DNA of 62,542 nucleotides from an uncultured Flavobacterium sp. (GCA_947626185.1 CANQRD010000003.1:1-62542), one strand, 5' to 3'. Counted from the stretch's first letter, positions 19,896 to 29,565 are shown. Made by a program: numbers and translations. Notes: a model not told the origin generated them from the letters alone.

Positions 19896-20984
19896 CTACT
19901 TTTCTAATAATGTGTAAAGAGCAAAAGTTCCTAACCAATGACTTCCCATATAATCGTCATTTGTAATATTATTGAACGATGCATTAAAATGATTGTTTGC
20001 AACAGTTTTCAAATAGCTTAATTCGGGTATTTTATTGCTGATTTCTAATAAGCATCTGGCACGACTAAAATTAAGACCGTCTAAATGTACTAAATGACCA
20101 TCTGTTCTGTCTGATACTTTTCCTACTTCCAACGTAAAATTTGGTTGAAACAAATCTGGTAAAAAATTGTTTAGCCATGTTTTATATTCTTTTGTATGAA
20201 GTACTTTTCCCATTAAACGAGCTTCTTCTAAACAAGGAGATAAAAAATCATGTCCACTTGGTTCGAATGCTAAATTGCAATTATTATCTTTTGAATATAA
20301 TCGTTGTGCTGTATTAATAATCAACTCTTCTAACTGTTTATTTTGTATTAATCGAGCATAATCTAATGTTAAAGACAAACCAAAAGCCGTATTGTCATGC
20401 GTACCAGTTCTAATAGGATAATTTAATTTAGGCAGATAAGTTTCGTATCGTTCAATAAGTAAATTAGCTAATGGTTCAATAGTTCTAGCCCAGCGTTGTG
20501 CATCTACATCTTCCCACGTTAGTAAAGCTCCATGTAGTTGAAATAGCCAAGCCCAACCATAAGTACGTTCAAAATTTTTATTATTCGGTCCTTCGAAAAA
20601 AGCTAGTTCTATCTGAGCATTTTCATCTGTTATCAATGTATTTAAACGTGCTTTGATATTGTGTTTTTCATTCAATTCAGGAAAGTGCTTCATCAATTCA
20701 ACAATTGACCAATAACCGTGTACCGAAGAATGCCAATCAAAACAACCATAAAAAATAGGACGAAGCTCTTTTGGTGTTTTTAAATCAGCATCACTGCCCA
20801 ATACCTGTCCTAACTTATTGGGATATTCTATTTCGATGCAATGCAAAGGCAAATCGATTATTTTCTCCGCTTCAGATAAAGTTAATACTAATTCTTCGCG
20901 AGGAGTTTCTTCTTTTTTTTGAGAAGAATTGCAACCAACTATTAATAACGTCAATAAGACAACAATACTATTTTTAATCATCAT
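19896..20984 (-). CDS. DUF2891 lipoprotein
   Basis: The 362 aa start with a lipoprotein signal (LLTLLIVGC, Cys18). The rest fits the DUF2891 family: HCIEIEYPNKLGQVLGSD and FYGCFDWHSSVHGYW are its characteristic early motifs, followed by many Trp-rich helices as in alpha/alpha-toroid proteins. Members of the family have no assigned reaction; the fold class resembles that of glycoside hydrolases and lanthionine cyclase-like proteins, but I see no proof of catalysis. The gene stands alone, divergent from the small lipoprotein gene at 21127. A near-consensus -7 element (TATTTTTA) precedes it. Confidence 0.85.
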   Translation of the reverse strand: MMIKNSIVVLLTLLIVGCNSSQKKEETPREELVLTLSEAEKIIDLPLHCIEIEYPNKLGQVLGSDADLKTPKELRPIFYGCFDWHSSVHGYWSIVELMKHFPELNEKHNIKARLNTLITDENAQIELAFFEGPNNKNFERTYGWAWLFQLHGALLTWEDVDAQRWARTIEPLANLLIERYETYLPKLNYPIRTGTHDNTAFGLSLTLDYARLIQNKQLEELIINTAQRLYSKDNNCNLAFEPSGHDFLSPCLEEARLMGKVLHTKEYKTWLNNFLPDLFQPNFTLEVGKVSDRTDGHLVHLDGLNFSRARCLLEISNKIPELSYLKTVANNHFNASFNNITNDDYMGSHWLGTFALYTLLEK

Positions 20985-21072
20985 TCTATTTATTTAAGCT
21001 AAAAATACCTATTAATAATGAAGCTGTATAATTTATTTTAATTTGTATGGACTACTACATGTACTTATTTTC

Positions 21073-21080
21073 TATTTTTG
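21073..21080 (+). promoter_or_regulatory. -7 element upstream of the 80-aa lipoprotein gene
   Basis: TATTTTTG matches TAnnTTTG and lies 46 bases before the ATG. The leader then contains the inverted repeat TTTATTC and GAATAAA around a 7-base loop. Confidence 0.5.
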
Positions 21081-21126
21081 AAGAATAAAAATTTATTCTA
21101 TTAATGAATAAATAAATGTACTAACT

Positions 21127-21369
21127 ATGAAATTATTTCCTGTAATATTTTTAGCTTTTATAGCATTAACCACAAGCTGTATCAAAAAAGACAAAGAAAC
21201 TGAAAAAGTAACGCCAATTATCATCAAGTCAAGTTCTTCAAATGACGGGTCGCAACCAGTAGAAATACCAATGCATGGAACTAAGGAAAACAGTTCTTCA
21301 GGAATGGAAAACATCCATCTGAAAGAACAAATTCATTTGAATAGCGCAAAAAAAGATTCAATAAAATAA
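21127..21369 (+). CDS. Small lipoprotein of unknown function
   Basis: An 80-aa protein with a clear lipoprotein signal (FIALTTSC, Cys18) followed by a short, polar, low-complexity chain rich in Lys, Glu and Ser. It has no recognisable domain. A -7 element and a leader hairpin lie upstream and a terminator overlaps its stop codon, which supports a real gene. It sits 75 bases before another small lipoprotein gene, but the two look separately terminated. A role in the envelope is inferred only from the signal. Confidence 0.65.
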   Translation: MKLFPVIFLAFIALTTSCIKKDKETEKVTPIIIKSSSSNDGSQPVEIPMHGTKENSSSGMENIHLKEQIHLNSAKKDSIK

Positions 21370-21396
21370 AAGGATTAACAAAAGATCCTTTTATAA
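21368..21396 (+). terminator. Terminator after the 80-aa lipoprotein gene
   Basis: AAAAGGAT (21368-21375) pairs with ATCCTTTT (21385-21392) around a 9-base loop. The T-rich tail is interrupted, so efficiency may be partial. Confidence 0.6.
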
Positions 21397-21444
21397 TTTT
21401 AAAAAAGTAATTAAGTTTACTTCTTTATAAACCAAAGAAATAAT

Positions 21445-21900
21445 ATGAAAAAATACCTTTTAGCATTATCAGCGGTTGTATTTGTAGGATTCACTTCTTG
21501 TAAAGACACAGCTAAAGAAGCTTCTACTGAAGTTACAACAGAAACTACTGCAGCACCAGTAGTTGACGATCATGCAGGACATGACCACGCGCCAGGACAA
21601 GGGCACGATGCTCCACAAGCAACAGGTAATTTAAACCCTCCACATGGAGAACCAGGCCACAGATGTGATATCCCAACAGGAGCTCCGTTAGATTCAGCAC
21701 CAAATACTCCAGCTATTACTACTTCAAGCGCACCTACACAAGGAGGGCAACCATTCTTAGTTAATGACGAAGCAAAAGCGCGTATGGGGCAAGAAGCTGG
21801 GCAAACAGTACCTCAAGGTGCTAAAGGCAGTGGACAAATTAATCCACCACACGGACAACCAGGACATAGATGTGACGTGCCAGTTGGACAACCACTATAA
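21445..21900 (+). CDS. His-rich lipoprotein with a duplicated NPPHG-PGHRCD motif
   Basis: A 151-aa lipoprotein (signal ending VGFTSC, Cys19). Residues 41-55 form a His/Asp-rich stretch (DDHAGHDHAPGQGHD). A 21-residue motif then occurs twice, at 62-82 and 131-151: NPPHGEPGHRCDIP and NPPHGQPGHRCDVP with a closing PL; the second copy is the extreme C-terminus. Each copy contributes two His and one Cys. The rest is low-complexity Pro/Thr/Ala/Gly linker. I do not recognise a known domain; similar short motifs occur in other Flavobacteriaceae lipoproteins, to my recollection. Metal binding is a plausible inference, not shown. Confidence 0.8.
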   Translation: MKKYLLALSAVVFVGFTSCKDTAKEASTEVTTETTAAPVVDDHAGHDHAPGQGHDAPQATGNLNPPHGEPGHRCDIPTGAPLDSAPNTPAITTSSAPTQGGQPFLVNDEAKARMGQEAGQTVPQGAKGSGQINPPHGQPGHRCDVPVGQPL

Positions 21901-21910
21901 CAATTTACAA

Positions 21911-21942
21911 ATGCGAAATACTTGAGGTATTTCGCATTTTTT
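21911..21942 (+). terminator. Terminator of the His-rich lipoprotein gene
   Basis: ATGCGAAATAC (21911-21921) and GTATTTCGCAT (21927-21937) form a perfect 11-bp stem with loop TTGAG and a T-run. Confidence 0.9.
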
Positions 21943-22066
21943 ATTCTCACACCTCTCCAGTCAATCTGGCTTTACCTCCTTTATTTCAGTTCTCCAAAAA
22001 GGAACGTATTCTGTATCAATATCTATTGCTAGTTAAATATTCTGTTCAACTTCCGTCAATAATGCT

Positions 22067-22074
22067 TATTTTTG
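22067..22074 (+). promoter_or_regulatory. -7 element of the metG promoter
   Basis: TATTTTTG fits the -7 consensus 36 bases before the metG ATG; the -33 position shows TTC rather than TTTG. Confidence 0.55.
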
Positions 22075-22109
22075 TAGCTTACTAATTTCATATAGCAAAT
22101 CAATAGTTT

Positions 22110-24170
22110 ATGATACAAGATCCGAAAAGATATACGCTAACAGCGGCGTTGCCTTATACCAATGGACCTATACATATTGGACATTTAGCTGGGGTGTATG
22201 TTCCAGCTGATATTTATGCGCGTTTTTTGCGTTTACAAGGTAAAGATGTTGCCTTTATTTGTGGAAGCGACGAACACGGAGTAGCTATTTCTATGAAAGC
22301 TAAAAAAGAGGGGATTACACCTCAACAAGTAATCGATAAATACAACGGAATCATCAAGCAATCATTTGCTGATTTTGGAATTTCATTTGACAATTATTCA
22401 AGAACTTCTGCTTCTGTTCATCATCAAACAGCATCAGAATTCTTCAAAAAACTATATAACGAAGGTAAATTCATCGAAGAGGTTACCGAACAATTATACG
22501 ATGCTGAAGCACAACAATTCTTAGCTGATCGTTTTGTCATAGGAACTTGCCCGAAATGTGGCAATGAAGAAGCTTATGGAGATCAGTGTGAAAAATGTGG
22601 AACTTCATTAAACGCAACCGATTTAATCAATCCAAAATCAACAATTACAGGATCAAAACCTATTTTAAAATCAACTAAACACTGGTTTTTACCATTAGAT
22701 CAGTACGATTCATTTTTGCGCGAATGGATTTTAGAAGGACATAAAAATGACTGGAAACCGAATGTTTACGGACAAGTAAAATCTTGGCTAGAAGATGGTT
22801 TAAAACCAAGAGCAGTAACTCGCGATTTAGATTGGGGAATTCCTGTTCCTGTAGAAGGAGCGGATGGAAAAGTATTGTACGTTTGGTTTGATGCACCAAT
22901 TGGCTATATTTCTTCTACCAAAGAATGGGCAGAAAGAGAAGGAAAAGATTGGGAACCTTATTGGAAATCTGAAGATACTAAGTTGGTTCACTTCATTGGG
23001 AAAGACAATATTGTTTTCCACTGTGTAATTTTCCCAGCCATGTTGAAAGCTGAAGGAAGTTACATTATGCCAGATAACGTACCTGCAAACGAATTCTTGA
23101 ATTTAGAAGGAAATAAATTATCTACTTCTAAAAACTGGGCTGTGTGGTTACACGAATATTTAGAGGAGTTTCCTGGCAAACAAGATGTATTGCGCTATGC
23201 CTTAACAGCAAATGCGCCAGAAACAAAAGACAATGATTTTACTTGGAAAGATTTTCAGGCAAGAAACAATAACGAATTAGTAGCTATTTTTGGAAACTTT
23301 ATCAACCGTGTGGTAGTTTTAACCAACAAATACTATGAAGGAGAAGTTCCAACTCCCAATGAATTTAGCGAAGTAGATATTGCTACTTTACAAGAATTAA
23401 GAGCGTATCCACAAGTCATTGAAAGTTCTATCGATCGTTATCGTTTTAGAGAAGCCCTTGGCGAAATGATGAATCTGGCTCGTTTGGGTAATAAATATTT
23501 GGCAGACGAAGAGCCTTGGAAATTAATTAAAGAAAATCCTGAAAGAGTAAAAACGCAAATGTATATTGCTTTACAAATTGCAGCTGCATTGAGCACATTG
23601 GCTGAACCTTTTTTACCTTTTACAGCAAATAAATTAAAATCAATTCTGAAAATTGAAACTCCACTTGAGTGGAATACTATTGGGCAAGATAAAATTTTAT
23701 TAGCAGCAGGGCACACAATTGGAAAAGCAGAATTGTTGTTTGCTAAAATTGAAGATGAAGAAATTCAGAAACAGTTAGATAAATTAGAAGCTTCTAAAAA
23801 AACGAATGCAGCGGCAAGTAAAACAGTGGAAGCTCAAAAAGAGGTAGCTACTTTTGACGATTTTACTAGGTTAGATTTACGTGTTGGAACAATTGTAGAA
23901 GCAGCAAAAATGCCAAAAGCAAACAAACTTTTAGTTTTAAAAGTAGATACGGGAATTGATGTTCGTACCATTGTATCTGGAATTGCAGAGCATTTTAAAC
24001 CAGAAGATATTATTGGTAAACGCGTAACGGTGTTAGCTAACTTAGCTCCAAGAGCTTTACGCGGTGTAGAAAGTCAAGGAATGATTTTGATGACAGAAGA
24101 TAAAGATGGGAAATTAGTTTTTGTAAATCCAGATGAGGACAATGTTCCAAATGGAGCAACAATAGCATAA
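22110..24170 (+). CDS. metG: Methionyl-tRNA synthetase
   Basis: Charges tRNA-Met with methionine in the cytoplasm. The 686 aa show the class I signatures HIGH (22-25, in PIHIGHLAG) and a KMSKS variant in [10 protein letters not shown]. The connective domain has a zinc knuckle set, CPKCG followed by CEKCG. The last ~115 residues, from [17 protein letters not shown] to the end, are the tRNA-binding (EMAP-II/Trbp111-like) domain used for dimerisation and tRNA capture, giving the full-length form. Transcribed alone with a -7 element upstream and a strong terminator downstream. Confidence 0.97.
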   Translation: MIQDPKRYTLTAALPYTNGPIHIGHLAGVYVPADIYARFLRLQGKDVAFICGSDEHGVAISMKAKKEGITPQQVIDKYNGIIKQSFADFGISFDNYSRTSASVHHQTASEFFKKLYNEGKFIEEVTEQLYDAEAQQFLADRFVIGTCPKCGNEEAYGDQCEKCGTSLNATDLINPKSTITGSKPILKSTKHWFLPLDQYDSFLREWILEGHKNDWKPNVYGQVKSWLEDGLKPRAVTRDLDWGIPVPVEGADGKVLYVWFDAPIGYISSTKEWAEREGKDWEPYWKSEDTKLVHFIGKDNIVFHCVIFPAMLKAEGSYIMPDNVPANEFLNLEGNKLSTSKNWAVWLHEYLEEFPGKQDVLRYALTANAPETKDNDFTWKDFQARNNNELVAIFGNFINRVVVLTNKYYEGEVPTPNEFSEVDIATLQELRAYPQVIESSIDRYRFREALGEMMNLARLGNKYLADEEPWKLIKENPERVKTQMYIALQIAAALSTLAEPFLPFTANKLKSILKIETPLEWNTIGQDKILLAAGHTIGKAELLFAKIEDEEIQKQLDKLEASKKTNAAASKTVEAQKEVATFDDFTRLDLRVGTIVEAAKMPKANKLLVLKVDTGIDVRTIVSGIAEHFKPEDIIGKRVTVLANLAPRALRGVESQGMILMTEDKDGKLVFVNPDEDNVPNGATIA

Positions 24171-24193
24171 ATTCGATATTTTTTAAGCCATAT

Positions 24194-24227
24194 AATCCGA
24201 TTACTTATGAAGTAATCGGATTTTTTT
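24194..24227 (+). terminator. metG terminator
   Basis: AATCCGATTACTT (24194-24206) and AAGTAATCGGATT (24210-24222) make a perfect 13-bp stem with a 3-base loop, followed by a T-run. Confidence 0.9.
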
Positions 24228-24296
24228 ATTCTTACCATTATGTTAAAACTTCTAAAAATATGATTTAATAAACAGTACTTAGTAAAAAACATAACC

Positions 24297-25478
24297 ATGA
24301 AAGACAAAGTTCTGCATTTTATTAAACTGTATCTTAGTATTTATTTCATACTGTATATCATTCCGTTTCCGTTATTTGGTTTTCCATTAATTTTTGAGGA
24401 ATTCTTCGTGTGGTTTGGTCAAAACATACTAGGTTTAAAAGATGTGCAATTAGCTGTTACAGGAAGTGGAGATACTTTATTAGATTATGTAAAACTAATA
24501 ATTGTAGTCTCATTTTCACTTATTCTTTCCATTCTGTTTCTGTTTACTTCTTCAGCTTTTCGAGAAAAAATATTCTTGTTTTCAATTACATATACCAGGT
24601 TTTTTTTGAGTTTCATTTTATTGAGTTATGGTGTTTCAAAATTCGGAAATGGACAATTTTCACCACCTAATTTATACCGTTTAAATCAAAGTGTTGGCGA
24701 AATGTCACCAATGGGAATATTATGGACGTTTATGGGTTCTTCTGCGGCATATTCAACATTTGGCGGTATCTGTCAGGTAACTGCGGGCTTGTTATTGCTA
24801 TATAGAAAAACGCTTATTTTAGGAGCTATAATTGCTTTTGGAGTTATGACAAATGTAATGGTGCTCAATTATTGTTATGATGTTCCTGTAAAATTATTTT
24901 CAACAAATTTAGTATTGATGTCACTATTTATTATCTATAAAAACGGATATCAAATAATAAGATTCTTAATGGGAAAACCAGCTAAAATTCATTTCTATGG
25001 TTTCCGTTTTAAAAAGAGATGGTTGCAAATAAGTAGTAAAGTTCTAATTGTTTTATTTATTCTAACTTTTACTATTGGTATGTCTTTCTCACGAATTTTT
25101 AATACTAAAGAAGGTCTAAATCAAAATTTTGACGCGATTTACACCAAAGAATCAACAAATTCTATAGATAGTTTATCTACTGATTTAGACTGGGATAAAT
25201 TTATCATTGAAGACAATCTTGCAAATATTTTTCAAAAAAATGGCGATCAATTTCTTTTAGAAGTTAGTGTTGATGAACAAGAAAAAACATTCTTTTTCAA
25301 GACTTTTGATTCAACAAAAACTGATTTTAATCTTCAATACAAATTAATCACTCCTGATACTATAGAATTATACCATTCAGAAGATACTATCGGAAAATTC
25401 AAACTCTCAAAAAAAGAAGATTTTGAACTATATAAACGTGATTTTCACTGGATAACTGAATATCCTTACAATCGTTAA
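24297..25478 (+). CDS. DoxX-like membrane protein with C-terminal soluble region
   Basis: The 393 aa have about seven to eight hydrophobic helices in the first 265 residues. The segment LLSYGVSKFGNGQFSPP, and later GGICQVTAGLLLLYRKT and VMTNVMVLNYCYDVPVK, resemble the DoxX/DoxD superfamily. The last ~125 residues after the final helix are polar and rich in Asp, Glu and Lys with beta-type patterning (DEQEKTFFFKTFDST), so they should form a separate domain on one face of the membrane. DoxX-type proteins have been linked to quinol oxidation and redox stress, but no role can be assigned here. No good promoter was found; it follows the metG terminator by 70 bases. Confidence 0.65.
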   Translation: MKDKVLHFIKLYLSIYFILYIIPFPLFGFPLIFEEFFVWFGQNILGLKDVQLAVTGSGDTLLDYVKLIIVVSFSLILSILFLFTSSAFREKIFLFSITYTRFFLSFILLSYGVSKFGNGQFSPPNLYRLNQSVGEMSPMGILWTFMGSSAAYSTFGGICQVTAGLLLLYRKTLILGAIIAFGVMTNVMVLNYCYDVPVKLFSTNLVLMSLFIIYKNGYQIIRFLMGKPAKIHFYGFRFKKRWLQISSKVLIVLFILTFTIGMSFSRIFNTKEGLNQNFDAIYTKESTNSIDSLSTDLDWDKFIIEDNLANIFQKNGDQFLLEVSVDEQEKTFFFKTFDSTKTDFNLQYKLITPDTIELYHSEDTIGKFKLSKKEDFELYKRDFHWITEYPYNR

Positions 25479-25580
25479 TTTTTTCGATTCTTATACTTTA
25501 CTAAAATGCAATTATCTACTAGCAATAATTTCTAAACATACCAGTTTTTAGGAAAGTACAGGACAAGGAACATTTTACAG

Positions 25581-25611
25581 TTTGTTAACACAAGAACAAA
25601 ACTTACATTTG
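25581..25611 (+). promoter_or_regulatory. Promoter of the tandem unknown pair
   Basis: TTTG (25581-25584), a 19-base spacer and TACATTTG (25604-25611) are a perfect match to the Bacteroidota consensus. The leader is about 18 bases. Confidence 0.8.
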
Positions 25612-25634
25612 CATTAAAATAAAAATCAACCTTA

Positions 25635-27083
25635 ATGAAATTTTTTAACACCATTTACTATATACTTGCACTGTTTTTATTCAAGACAACAACAAATGCG
25701 CAAGAAATAAATTTACCCACGAGTATAGAAGATGTTAAGCAAGTATATCATCACAATGCGAATAATAAAAACTACTTTTTGCTTTTCGAAAACCAGAGGT
25801 TACAAATTGTACAAAGCGATGAGCAACTAAACTTTCAAAAAACAGTTGATGTAGCTATCGATTTAAACATACAATCGTTTAATACAGTCATAGCTAATAA
25901 TGACAATCTAACTACTTTTTGGATTACAAAAAAAGAGATAAATGCAATAACTACAAATCTAACTAACGGTACAAGTACAACAGCAAATTCTTATCCGTTA
26001 AAAGAAAAAGGAGAAGAATTAGTAGCAACTTTTGTTTATAAAGATTTCTTATACGTTCTGAAAGCTCTAAAACAAACCAACATACTAAAATTAACTTCAT
26101 TAGATAGTCAATTAAATATTAAGCAAGAAAGAATATTTAATTTTTCTGATAAAAATTTCATCAATGTTCATAAAGAAACACTAACACTTTATCAAGCATT
26201 AAATCAACCTGATTTATATACCGATTCTGCTGCTTTAACTTTTATGGAAATAGACAAACCCAACAGTTTAGTTTTGGCTGTAGCAAAAAACAAATATTAT
26301 GTAACAAATGATAAATTATTTATTACTTTGGATGGCTCAAAAATAAGAACAGATGTATTGGTTATCGATTTACAAACCAACTTAAAAAATCATTATATTT
26401 TTAATCAAGATTACGATAGAACGGGATCGGTTTATTATTCTTCTAACTCTGTTTTATTTGACAACAAAATACTACAATTTTGTGGCGGATCTAGTTTTTT
26501 AAGCTTTATAATTAGAGACGAAAAAGGAGAAATTTTAAAGCATTATAATATTACAAAAAACAACGAAACAAATTTTATTACCGGAGATGTTTTATCTATA
26601 ACAGATAATGCGCTAAACAGAGATAGTACCAAAGAAATAACCAAACTAAATAAAGTTATTAATAAAATTGGTGGTGGTTATTATAAAGGAATTACCGCAT
26701 ACCCGTTAGATAATAATTATATCGTTCAATTTGGAGAAGTTGAAAAAGTTAACATCAACCAAGCTGTTTATACTGCTCTTATTGGCGGGGCAATAGGCGG
26801 CATGATAGGTGCTGCTTTACCTTCAATTTTCCATCCGCTATCTTCCAATATGTTTAATCCATACCGCAATACTTCTGCAACAGTTGCAACCACAGTATTA
26901 AACCAGGATTTCGAACCCAATCCTACATTTGAAATTGAAGAAGACAATCTTGCTAAGTTGAGACAAAAAAAATTCATCGATCTTAAAAACAAAATGTACA
27001 AGATTATTGTTAAAATAAACAATCAAGATTATTACATAAAACACGAATTCGGAAGTAAAACTATTGATTTAATGCCTTTTTAA
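25635..27083 (+). CDS. Secreted protein of unknown function, first copy of a tandem pair
   Basis: A 482-aa protein with a signal peptide ending TNAQ. I do not recognise a family. It is clearly paralogous to the next gene: shared blocks include EINLPTSIEDV/EIKLPTNLEDI, FWITKK/FWITNK, QDYDRTGSVYYSSNS/QNYDRTEAVFYSSNS, ITGDV and a C-terminal NQDYY/GQDYY strand. The spacing of short hydrophobic strands suggests a beta-rich, possibly propeller-like fold. Residues about 376-395 form a Gly-rich hydrophobic run, ALIGGAIGGMIGAALPS, which looks like a glycine-zipper membrane segment and is lacking in the paralogue. It has a perfect promoter and lies 61 bases before the second copy. Confidence 0.75.
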   Translation: MKFFNTIYYILALFLFKTTTNAQEINLPTSIEDVKQVYHHNANNKNYFLLFENQRLQIVQSDEQLNFQKTVDVAIDLNIQSFNTVIANNDNLTTFWITKKEINAITTNLTNGTSTTANSYPLKEKGEELVATFVYKDFLYVLKALKQTNILKLTSLDSQLNIKQERIFNFSDKNFINVHKETLTLYQALNQPDLYTDSAALTFMEIDKPNSLVLAVAKNKYYVTNDKLFITLDGSKIRTDVLVIDLQTNLKNHYIFNQDYDRTGSVYYSSNSVLFDNKILQFCGGSSFLSFIIRDEKGEILKHYNITKNNETNFITGDVLSITDNALNRDSTKEITKLNKVINKIGGGYYKGITAYPLDNNYIVQFGEVEKVNINQAVYTALIGGAIGGMIGAALPSIFHPLSSNMFNPYRNTSATVATTVLNQDFEPNPTFEIEEDNLAKLRQKKFIDLKNKMYKIIVKINNQDYYIKHEFGSKTIDLMPF

Positions 27084-27144
27084 AACATCAATTATCTTCT
27101 ACCTATAAAATTTAGAACAAACTATTCAATCATAAAAAATTTCT

Positions 27145-28548
27145 ATGATTACAAAAACACTTTATTTATTTACTTTTTTATTTGTTATTACAGTAAATGC
27201 ACAAGAAATTAAATTACCAACCAATTTAGAGGATATTAACAACGTTTATCATCAACAAGCTTTTGATAAAAATTACTTTTTACTTTCTGACAAAAATACA
27301 ACAGAGATTATACAAACCGATGCTAAACTAAATGTTGAAAAAATAGTTAATTTAGCCGTTGATTTAAAAAATCAACAATTTTCAAATGTTATTTTCAACA
27401 ATGAAAATAGCCTAACCACCTTTTGGATTACCAATAAAACCATTGATGCTGTTACTACCAACTTAACTAATGAAACCAATACTTTGGCTGAACCTTTCCA
27501 CTTAAAAGAAAAAGGAGAGCGATTACTTACTACGTTTATCGATAACGATTTATTCTACGTTTTAAAAATAATAAACCGAACAAGTACCTTAAAGCTTATT
27601 AGCTTAGATACTAATTTTAATGTAAAAGAAGAAACTTTACTTGACTTTTCTGAAAAGGATTTTGTCAATTCACTCAATCAATCTTTAAGCTTATTTCGAG
27701 TTATCGGTTCTGATGCTGCTGCTCCATTAATCTTTATTGAGAATGATAAAGACAGTAACTTAATCATGGCAACAGCAAAAAAGAAATACTATGTTAAAGA
27801 TAATAAACTATACATTACTATCGATAATTCAAAAAGAAGAACTGATTTACTAACTATTGACTTAATTAGTAAAGCTAAAAGTCATGAAATTTTCGATCAA
27901 AATTACGATAGAACAGAAGCTGTTTTCTATTCTTCGAATTCCTTTTTATTTGACGATAAATTAATTCAGCTTTGTGGAGGATATAGATTTCTTAACTTTA
28001 TCATTCGCGATTTATCAGGAAACATTATCAAAGAACATTCAATTTTTTACAATCGAGATTCAGATTTTATTACAGGTGATGTTGTTATGTATGCTGATCT
28101 TAAATTTATTAGAGATTATTCAAGAGAGATCAATAAACCAAATAAAGTATTGAGTAAAATTGGAGGAGCTTTTATGAAAGGAATATTTGTTACTACTATA
28201 AATGACAATTATATTATTAAATTTGGAAAGGTTAAGGAGTTGAAATCAATCGATGCATACAATGGAAAAGGTGGAGCCTTAATGCCATTAATTTTCTCTC
28301 CTTTTCAAACTTCTATATTCAACGAATATTTTAATAGCGAAGCAACAATTGCTACTACAGTACTAGATAAAGATTTTAATCCAAATCCTTCTTTTCAAAT
28401 GGAAGAAGATAAATTGGCTAAAATTAGACAAGATCGTACCATTAATATAAAAGACAAAAAATACAAAACGCTCTTGAAGATAAACGGTCAAGACTATTAT
28501 GCTAAACAAGAAAAAAAGAGCCATACTTTTGACTTAGTTCCGTACTAA
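27145..28548 (+). CDS. Secreted protein of unknown function, second copy of a tandem pair
   Basis: A 467-aa paralogue of the preceding gene with its own signal peptide (FLFVITVNAQ). Similarity runs over the full length, so this is a tandem duplication and not a split gene. The Gly-rich segment of the first copy is replaced by a shorter stretch (GKGGALMPLIFSP). No catalytic motif or sorting domain is evident. It probably shares a transcript with the first copy, since no consensus promoter is seen in the 61-base gap, and it ends at a bidirectional terminator. Confidence 0.75.
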   Translation: MITKTLYLFTFLFVITVNAQEIKLPTNLEDINNVYHQQAFDKNYFLLSDKNTTEIIQTDAKLNVEKIVNLAVDLKNQQFSNVIFNNENSLTTFWITNKTIDAVTTNLTNETNTLAEPFHLKEKGERLLTTFIDNDLFYVLKIINRTSTLKLISLDTNFNVKEETLLDFSEKDFVNSLNQSLSLFRVIGSDAAAPLIFIENDKDSNLIMATAKKKYYVKDNKLYITIDNSKRRTDLLTIDLISKAKSHEIFDQNYDRTEAVFYSSNSFLFDDKLIQLCGGYRFLNFIIRDLSGNIIKEHSIFYNRDSDFITGDVVMYADLKFIRDYSREINKPNKVLSKIGGAFMKGIFVTTINDNYIIKFGKVKELKSIDAYNGKGGALMPLIFSPFQTSIFNEYFNSEATIATTVLDKDFNPNPSFQMEEDKLAKIRQDRTINIKDKKYKTLLKINGQDYYAKQEKKSHTFDLVPY

Positions 28549-28554
28549 AAAAAT

Positions 28555-28584
28555 AAAAGGAGAAACTATCTTGTTTATCCTTTT
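28555..28584. terminator. Bidirectional terminator between paralogue pair and aldo/keto reductase
   Basis: AAAAGGA (28555-28561) and TCCTTTT (28578-28584) pair, and AAAC/GTTT extend the stem inside a G-A mismatch. It lies between two converging genes. Confidence 0.65.
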
Positions 28585-28588
28585 GTTT

Positions 28589-29530
28589 TTACCAAGCACT
28601 TGCTTTATTCAATGCTTTTACGGGCTCTGCTCCTAATATTAATTGTGTTGCTTTTAATAAGCTTTGTAACTGACTCGCATTTGTTGCACTTACAATTGGT
28701 GCCAAAATAGTAGGTTGTTGCAATAACCAAGCTAATGCCACTTCCGCGATAGTTATTCCGTATGTTTTAGCTATTCTATCACATTCGTCAATGATAATTA
28801 ATCCGCGTTCGTTGATGTATTTTTTTACAAAATTTTTTCTAGCACTATTTTCCACATCTTCCAATGATCGGTATTTACCAGTTAAAAAACCACTAGCCAA
28901 TGCAAAATAAGGCATTACTGACCAATTATTTTGTTCTACCAAAGCTAAATATTCTGTTTCGTATTTTTCTCTATCGTATAAATTATATAAAGGTTGCAAC
29001 ACTTCGTATCCTTGCCATCCTTTTTGCTGAGCGATGCTATTACTTTCTACTATTCGGTCTGCAGTCATATTAGATGCTCCTATATAACGTACTTTTCCTT
29101 GTTGAATCAGTTCATTGTATGTTTGCATTACCTCTTCTAAAGGAGTATTTAAATCATCGTGATGCGTGTAATACAAATCGATATAATCTGTTTTCAAACG
29201 AGTAAGCGATGCATCTACTGCCGTAATAATTTGAGTTCTAGACAATCCTCTTTCAACTCCTTGCATAGATCCGCCAACTTTAGTAGATAGAATTACTTGA
29301 TGACGTTTTTTGGTGGTTTTAAACCATTTCCCTAAAATTGTTTCCGATTCTCCGCCAACATTGTTTGGTGCCCAATGCGAATAATTATTGGCTGTATCAA
29401 TAAAGTTAATACCCTGATCGAGCATACTATCCAATAAATAAAAAGCTGTTTTTTCATCTACCGTCCAACCAAAAACATTTCCGCCAAAACAAATTGTTGG
29501 TAAAGTAAATTCTTGTTGAAATTTTCTCAT
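28589..29530 (-). CDS. Aldo/keto reductase
   Basis: A 313-aa NADPH-dependent oxidoreductase with the TIM-barrel aldo/keto reductase pattern. FIDTANNYSHW supplies the catalytic Asp and Tyr, KVGG the Lys, and YYTHHDD the His. The region GASNM and the C-terminal cofactor loop are present. It resembles the yeast YDL124/YajO-type bacterial group that includes sugar- and methylglyoxal-reducing enzymes, so the natural substrate is open. It is transcribed alone from a -7 element at 29558-29565, divergent from the crotonase-family gene. Confidence 0.9.
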   Translation of the reverse strand: MRKFQQEFTLPTICFGGNVFGWTVDEKTAFYLLDSMLDQGINFIDTANNYSHWAPNNVGGESETILGKWFKTTKKRHQVILSTKVGGSMQGVERGLSRTQIITAVDASLTRLKTDYIDLYYTHHDDLNTPLEEVMQTYNELIQQGKVRYIGASNMTADRIVESNSIAQQKGWQGYEVLQPLYNLYDREKYETEYLALVEQNNWSVMPYFALASGFLTGKYRSLEDVENSARKNFVKKYINERGLIIIDECDRIAKTYGITIAEVALAWLLQQPTILAPIVSATNASQLQSLLKATQLILGAEPVKALNKASAW

Positions 29531-29557
29531 CTTCTTTCTAAATCAATACCTAAAATA

Positions 29558-29565
29558 CAAAAATA
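29558..29565 (-). promoter_or_regulatory. -7 element of the aldo/keto reductase promoter
   Basis: Minus-strand TATTTTTG, about 28 bases before the ATG. A TTG lies 21 bases upstream, one base beyond the best spacing. Confidence 0.6.

Noticed and set aside
25635..28548. The two similar genes as one gene broken by a frameshift.
   Set aside because: Each has its own signal peptide and stop, and the similarity runs in parallel over the full lengths, so they are duplicates.
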